38,582 nt of DNA from Pseudomonas maioricensis (lineage in GTDB: Bacteria; Pseudomonadota; Gammaproteobacteria; Pseudomonadales; Pseudomonadaceae), in assembly GCF_022790535.1 (NCBI RefSeq), contig NZ_LOHG01000006.1:1-38582 (forward strand), written 5' to 3'. Position numbers and translations under genes: made by a program. Of the stretch, positions 35,125 to 38,582 are shown piece after piece (the first letter of the stretch is position 1; every line of letters begins with the position of its first letter). The notes under the pieces were generated by a model. That model was not told the origin of the DNA. It saw nothing but the letters and a program-made list of their open reading frames with translations, and ran no database searches.

Positions 35125-35148
35125 ATGACTGTCAGGAAAACCGCATGA
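35125..35148 (+). CDS. possible 7-codon upstream ORF
   Basis: ATG at 35125 with AAAGG about 6 bp upstream encodes MTVRKTA; its TGA (35146-35148) overlaps the transporter ATG (35145-35147). The layout would let ribosomes finishing the short ORF restart on the transporter. There is no proof that it is translated. Confidence 0.25.
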   Translation: MTVRKTA

Positions 35149-36467
35149 CTACGACTTCTGCCGCTCATGAAAATGATAGCGCGCCCGCTCGCCCGGCCAA
35201 TTCCGCCACACGCGTCGCTACCGCCAGTTTCATTGGCACCGCCATCGAGTTTTATGACTTCTATGTTTACGCCACCGCCGCCGCCCTGGTGATCGGACCG
35301 GTGTTCTTCCCCCAGACGTCCGGCACCGCACAAATGCTGTCGGCATTTCTCACCTTCGGGATCGCTTTCCTTGCCCGCCCGCTAGGCTCTGCGCTGTTCG
35401 GCCACTTCGGTGATCGCATCGGGCGCAAGTCGACGCTGGTGGCCTCACTTCTGCTGATGGGCGTCTGCACCACGCTGATCGGCGTGCTACCGGGCTACGC
35501 GACGATAGGCGCGTGGGCGCCAGTTCTGTTATGCGTGCTACGTTTCGGCCAAGGGCTGGGGCTTGGTGGTGAATGGGGTGGCGCAGCCTTGCTTGCAACG
35601 GAAAACGCCCCCAAAGGAAAGCGCGCCTGGTTCGGTATGTTCCCGCAACTTGGCCCTTCGATTGGCTTCCTCGCCGCTAACGGGCTGTTCCTGACACTGG
35701 CCATGACACTGGATGACGAGCAGTTTCGCTCCTGGGGCTGGCGAATCCCGTTCCTGCTGAGCGCGGCATTGGTCATGGTCGGCCTCTATGTGCGCCTGAA
35801 GCTGGAAGAAACCCCGGTATTCACCAATGCCATCGCCCGCCATGAGCGAGTGAAGATGCCGATAGTGGAGCTATTCAGCCAATATTGGGCGCCAGTACTG
35901 CTCGGCGCGGCATCAATGGTGGTCTGTTATGCACTGTTCTACATCTCGACGGTGTTTTCCCTGAGCTATGGCGTGTCAACACTCGGTTATAGCCGCGAAA
36001 CATTCCTCGCCCTGCTGTGCTTCGCGGTGCTGTTCATGGCCGCGGCGACCCCGCTTGCTGCATGGGCCAGCGATCGTTTTGGACGGCGTCCGGTGCTGAT
36101 CATTGGTGGCGTGCTGGCGATCCTGTCCGGCTTCACCATGGAGCCATTGCTGACACATGGCACGACATGGGCCGTAGCGCTGTTTCTGTGTATCGAGCTG
36201 TTCCTGATGGGCGTGACCTTCGCCCCTATGGGTGCGATGTTGCCTGAGCTGTTTCCTACACGCGTCAGGTACACCGGCGCGTCAGCGGCCTACAATCTGG
36301 GTGGCATTGTCGGAGCATCAGTTGCGCCTTTTTTCGCCCAGAAACTGGTGGCGATGGGCGGCTTGAGTTGGGTCGGTGGGTATGTGTCGGCAGCAGCGTT
36401 AATCAGCGTGATTGCCGTGCTGTGCCTGAAGGAGACGCGTGAGGCAGATCTGGACAAGATTGCTTAG
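35145..36467 (+). CDS. MHS-family MFS transporter (metabolite:H+ symporter)
   Basis: A 440-aa major-facilitator protein with 12 predicted helices. The opening ATASFIGTAIEFYDFYVYAT and the loop-2 motif GHFGDRIGRKSTL mark the metabolite:H+ symporter subgroup (ProP, KgtP, ShiA). GLGLGGEWGGAALLATE is the conserved helix-4 sequence, and ASDRFGRRPVL is the repeated loop motif. The substrate is unknown; organic acids, shikimate or betaines are typical. CAGGAAA lies 7 bp before the ATG. No catabolic genes are next to it. Confidence 0.92.
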   Translation: MTTTSAAHENDSAPARPANSATRVATASFIGTAIEFYDFYVYATAAALVIGPVFFPQTSGTAQMLSAFLTFGIAFLARPLGSALFGHFGDRIGRKSTLVASLLLMGVCTTLIGVLPGYATIGAWAPVLLCVLRFGQGLGLGGEWGGAALLATENAPKGKRAWFGMFPQLGPSIGFLAANGLFLTLAMTLDDEQFRSWGWRIPFLLSAALVMVGLYVRLKLEETPVFTNAIARHERVKMPIVELFSQYWAPVLLGAASMVVCYALFYISTVFSLSYGVSTLGYSRETFLALLCFAVLFMAAATPLAAWASDRFGRRPVLIIGGVLAILSGFTMEPLLTHGTTWAVALFLCIELFLMGVTFAPMGAMLPELFPTRVRYTGASAAYNLGGIVGASVAPFFAQKLVAMGGLSWVGGYVSAAALISVIAVLCLKETREADLDKIA

Positions 36468-36516
36468 CTCAGAGAAGAGCACTATAAAAATGCAACTATC
36501 TGATTTTAATGATTTT

Positions 36517-36607
36517 CTGTAGGAGCTCACGAGCACCGCGAGGCAGCGATGGCGTCCTGCCTGAAACACCGCTATCGCGGCCTCGCGGTGCTCGTGCGCT
36601 CCTACAG
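36517..36607 (+). repeat. 91-bp REPIN-like inverted repeat, copy 2
   Basis: Arms 36517-36556 and 36568-36607 are imperfect reverse complements around an 11-base loop. It is about 91% identical by eye to 19275-19365 and in the same orientation. It sits between the convergent transporter and purT genes. Confidence 0.85.
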
Positions 36608-36628
36608 GCCTGTGTTTGTTTCGCGATG

Positions 36629-36651
36629 GCGCGGTGTCAGTGACACCGCGC
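36629..36651. other. 10-bp-stem hairpin after purT
   Basis: GCGCGGTGTC-AGT-GACACCGCGC is a perfect stem with a 3-base loop, 20 bp past the purT stop. It lacks a T-run; it may still act as a transcript end for purT. Confidence 0.5.
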
Positions 36652-36670
36652 TAGTTCCTGCAGCGCTACG

Positions 36671-37852
36671 TTACAGCTGGACTTTCACAGCCCGCGAAGA
36701 ACGGGTGGCCTTGGCGCGGGCCGCTTCGATGGACTCGTCACGAGCCAGTGCCACGCCCATGCGGCGCTGGCCGTTGACTTCAGGCTTGCCGAACAGACGC
36801 AGTGCGGTATCCGGCTCGCTCAGCGCCTCGTTGAGGTTGGCGAAAGTGGTATTCGTGGACTGCCCCTCCACCAGAATCACCGCCGAAGCCGATGGACCGA
36901 ACTGGCGGATCTGCGGAATTGGCAGGCCCAGAATGGCGCGAGCGTGCAAGGCGAACTGCGACAGATCCTGAGAAATCAGGGTAACCAGGCCCGTATCGTG
37001 CGGACGCGGCGACACTTCGCTGAACCAGACCTGATCACCTTTGATGAACAGTTCGACACCAAACAGACCACGACCACCCAGCGCTTCAGTAACCGCTTTG
37101 GCAACACGCTCGGACTCGGCCAGTGCAACAGGGCTCATGGCCTGTGGCTGCCAGGACTCCTGATAGTCGCCCTTCTCTTGACGGTGACCCACTGGCGCAC
37201 AGAAGGTAGTACCGCCCGCGTGACGCACGGTCAGCAGGGTGATTTCGTATTCAAAGTCGATGAAGCCTTCGATGATGACGCGGCCTTTACCGGCACGGCC
37301 GCCTTCCTGCGCGTAGTCCCAGGCTTTCTGCACGTCATCAGCAGTGCGCAGCAGGCTCTGGCCTTTGCCCGAAGAACTCATCACCGGCTTGACCACGCAT
37401 GGGAAACCCAGGTCCTGCACAGCCTTGCTGTAGTCTTCGAAGGTGTCGGCGAAGTGATACGGCGAAGTTGGCAGATCCAGCTCTTCAGCGGCCAGACGAC
37501 GGATGCCTTCGCGGTTCATGGTCAACTGCGTCGCACGGGCAGTCGGGATGACGGTGAAGCCTTCGGCCTCCAGCTCAACCAGAGTGGCGGTGGCGATTGC
37601 CTCGATTTCCGGCACGATGTAGTGCGGTTTCTCAGCTTCGATTACCGCACGCAGCGCAGCACCGTCGAGCATATTGATCACATGGCTGCGATGGGCAACC
37701 TGCATGGCAGGAGCGTTGGCATAACGATCAACAGCGATCACTTCAACGCCCAGGCGCTGCAGTTCGATCACTACTTCCTTGCCCAGCTCACCGCAACCGC
37801 AGAGCAATACACGGGTCGCGACAGGCGACAGTGGAGTTCCGATTTGAGTCAT
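36671..37852 (-). CDS. purT: formate-dependent phosphoribosylglycinamide formyltransferase (PurT)
   Basis: Uses formate and ATP to formylate glycinamide ribonucleotide, an alternative to PurN in purine synthesis. The 393-aa ATP-grasp protein includes [20 protein letters not shown] at the N-terminus, [13 protein letters not shown] (ATP-binding loop) and [15 protein letters not shown] and [14 protein letters not shown] segments in the active site. The ATG at 37852 follows GAGGACC. It lies 98 bp after the VUT-type gene on the same strand. Confidence 0.96.
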   Translation of the reverse strand: MTQIGTPLSPVATRVLLCGCGELGKEVVIELQRLGVEVIAVDRYANAPAMQVAHRSHVINMLDGAALRAVIEAEKPHYIVPEIEAIATATLVELEAEGFTVIPTARATQLTMNREGIRRLAAEELDLPTSPYHFADTFEDYSKAVQDLGFPCVVKPVMSSSGKGQSLLRTADDVQKAWDYAQEGGRAGKGRVIIEGFIDFEYEITLLTVRHAGGTTFCAPVGHRQEKGDYQESWQPQAMSPVALAESERVAKAVTEALGGRGLFGVELFIKGDQVWFSEVSPRPHDTGLVTLISQDLSQFALHARAILGLPIPQIRQFGPSASAVILVEGQSTNTTFANLNEALSEPDTALRLFGKPEVNGQRRMGVALARDESIEAARAKATRSSRAVKVQL

Positions 37853-37950
37853 CTCAGGTCCTCGTGGAGCAGATATCGAGGGCAGCCCGCGTCAATGCGA
37901 GCGACCGCTGTGGAGAAAGGCGCGCAATTTACCACGAAGCCCCGTAATTC

Positions 37951-38418
37951 TCAGCCAGGACAAGCGTTCTTGCGCGCACGCCAGGCCATGATCAGCCAGA
38001 CGGCAGTAACACCGGCAAACTTGGAAACCAGCGCCGTGATAATCACTGGCGGGGTCAGCGCGTCAATCAAGCCGAAAAAGATGAAAGTATCCACCGGGAT
38101 ACTCAACGCCGAACTGAGCCACAAACGATCACGCAATGGACGCTTGGTGATGGTGAAAACCAGCCAGTCGATGCACTCGGACACGGCAAACGCCGTGGCG
38201 CTGGCCAGCGCGATGGTTGGGTCGGAAGTCACATACGACAGCACCAACGCCGCGAGCATGGCCAGGATCGCACCGTGGCCGAAACGAGTCTGCACCATAT
38301 CGCGCAGCACAAACACCAACCCACCCCAGGCAGACCAGATTACGTCCAGATGCGGCGCGGCGGAAAAAGCGAAGTTGATCAGCACAACGCTGCTGATGTA
38401 GGCAATCAGGAAGAGCAT
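37951..38418 (-). CDS. short VUT / YhhQ-like membrane protein
   Basis: A 155-aa membrane protein with about five hydrophobic segments. VFVLRDMVQTRFGHGAIL, VSECIDWLVFTITKRP and SIPVDTFIFFGLI resemble the VUT family, whose YhhQ members import queuosine precursors (about 220 aa). This one is shorter at the N-terminus, a form that also occurs in Pseudomonas. The role is uncertain. No good ribosome site precedes the ATG at 38418. Confidence 0.8.
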   Translation of the reverse strand: MLFLIAYISSVVLINFAFSAAPHLDVIWSAWGGLVFVLRDMVQTRFGHGAILAMLAALVLSYVTSDPTIALASATAFAVSECIDWLVFTITKRPLRDRLWLSSALSIPVDTFIFFGLIDALTPPVIITALVSKFAGVTAVWLIMAWRARKNACPG

Positions 38419-38500
38419 GAGGTGAGGCTTATGTGGCGAGGAAGATGGGTAATGGTATCAGCCGATGCCAGGCGATGGCTTATTTGAAATGAGATTCAAC

Positions 38501-38582
38501 CTGTGGGAGCAGAGCTTGCTCGCGATAAAGACACCGCAGATATCAAGTAGATCGCGCCCAGCCTTATCGCGAGCAAGCTCGG
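38501..38582. repeat. REP inverted pair, cut by the window end
   Basis: The left arm 38501-38528 (CTGTGGGAGC ... CTTGCTCGCGATAA) pairs with the right arm 38564-38582, which is truncated at the edge. The core differs from the REPs at 19275 and 36517, so a second REP class is present. The rest of the end region (38419-38500) shows no gene. Confidence 0.8.

Noticed and set aside
36944..38401. 485-codon open frame opposite purT and the VUT-type gene.
   Set aside because: It spans two well-recognised genes and their gap on the other strand, so it is a shadow frame.

Overview
The window is chromosomal DNA from a Pseudomonas. The gene order recJ, yaeQ-like, thrC, hom, dsbC, xerD, rplS, trmD, rimM, rpsP, ffh, ypjD, corB-like is typical of that genus. 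Several intergenic gaps also hold the short REP palindromes (core resembling GTAGGAGC...) found across the P. syringae/P. fluorescens lineage. Assignment to that lineage is an inference from gene content and repeats. I saw no tRNA, rRNA, CRISPR array, prophage or transposase gene.

Region 1 (1-8.9 kb, minus strand) is a complete seven-gene wsp chemosensory operon, wspABCDEFR. Membrane receptor WspA signals through adaptors WspB and WspD to the CheA-type hybrid kinase WspE. WspE would phosphorylate WspR, a receiver-GGEEF diguanylate cyclase, and the methylesterase WspF. WspC and WspF tune receptor methylation. Catalytic motifs in all proteins look intact. The operon is bracketed by two same-orientation copies of a structured intergenic repeat, one cut by the left window edge and one at about 9.13-9.33 kb.

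Region 2 (9.4-17.5 kb) holds a DUF533/YebE-like membrane protein, then a plus-strand ydcSTUV-patD operon: a polyamine/GABA-type ABC importer plus gamma-aminobutyraldehyde dehydrogenase. An old-yellow-enzyme reductase follows on the minus strand, with a striking palindromic operator candidate just upstream of it.

Region 3 (17.5-24.2 kb) holds recJ, a YaeQ-family gene, a periplasmic solute-binding-like protein, a DUF3509 gene and a large sensor protein. The sensor has two periplasmic binding domains and a PAS domain but stops inside the histidine-kinase dimerisation domain. It is the least ordinary protein of the window.

Region 4 (24.2-32.8 kb, minus strand) is core housekeeping: thrC, hom, dsbC and xerD, then the rpsP-rimM-trmD-rplS operon with recognisable promoter and terminator, then ffh. 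Region 5 (32.8-38.6 kb) holds ypjD and a CorB/CNNM-type protein on the plus strand, then an MHS-family transporter with a long leader and a possible 7-codon upstream ORF. It ends with purT and a short VUT/YhhQ-type membrane protein on the minus strand, and a REP element cut by the right window edge.
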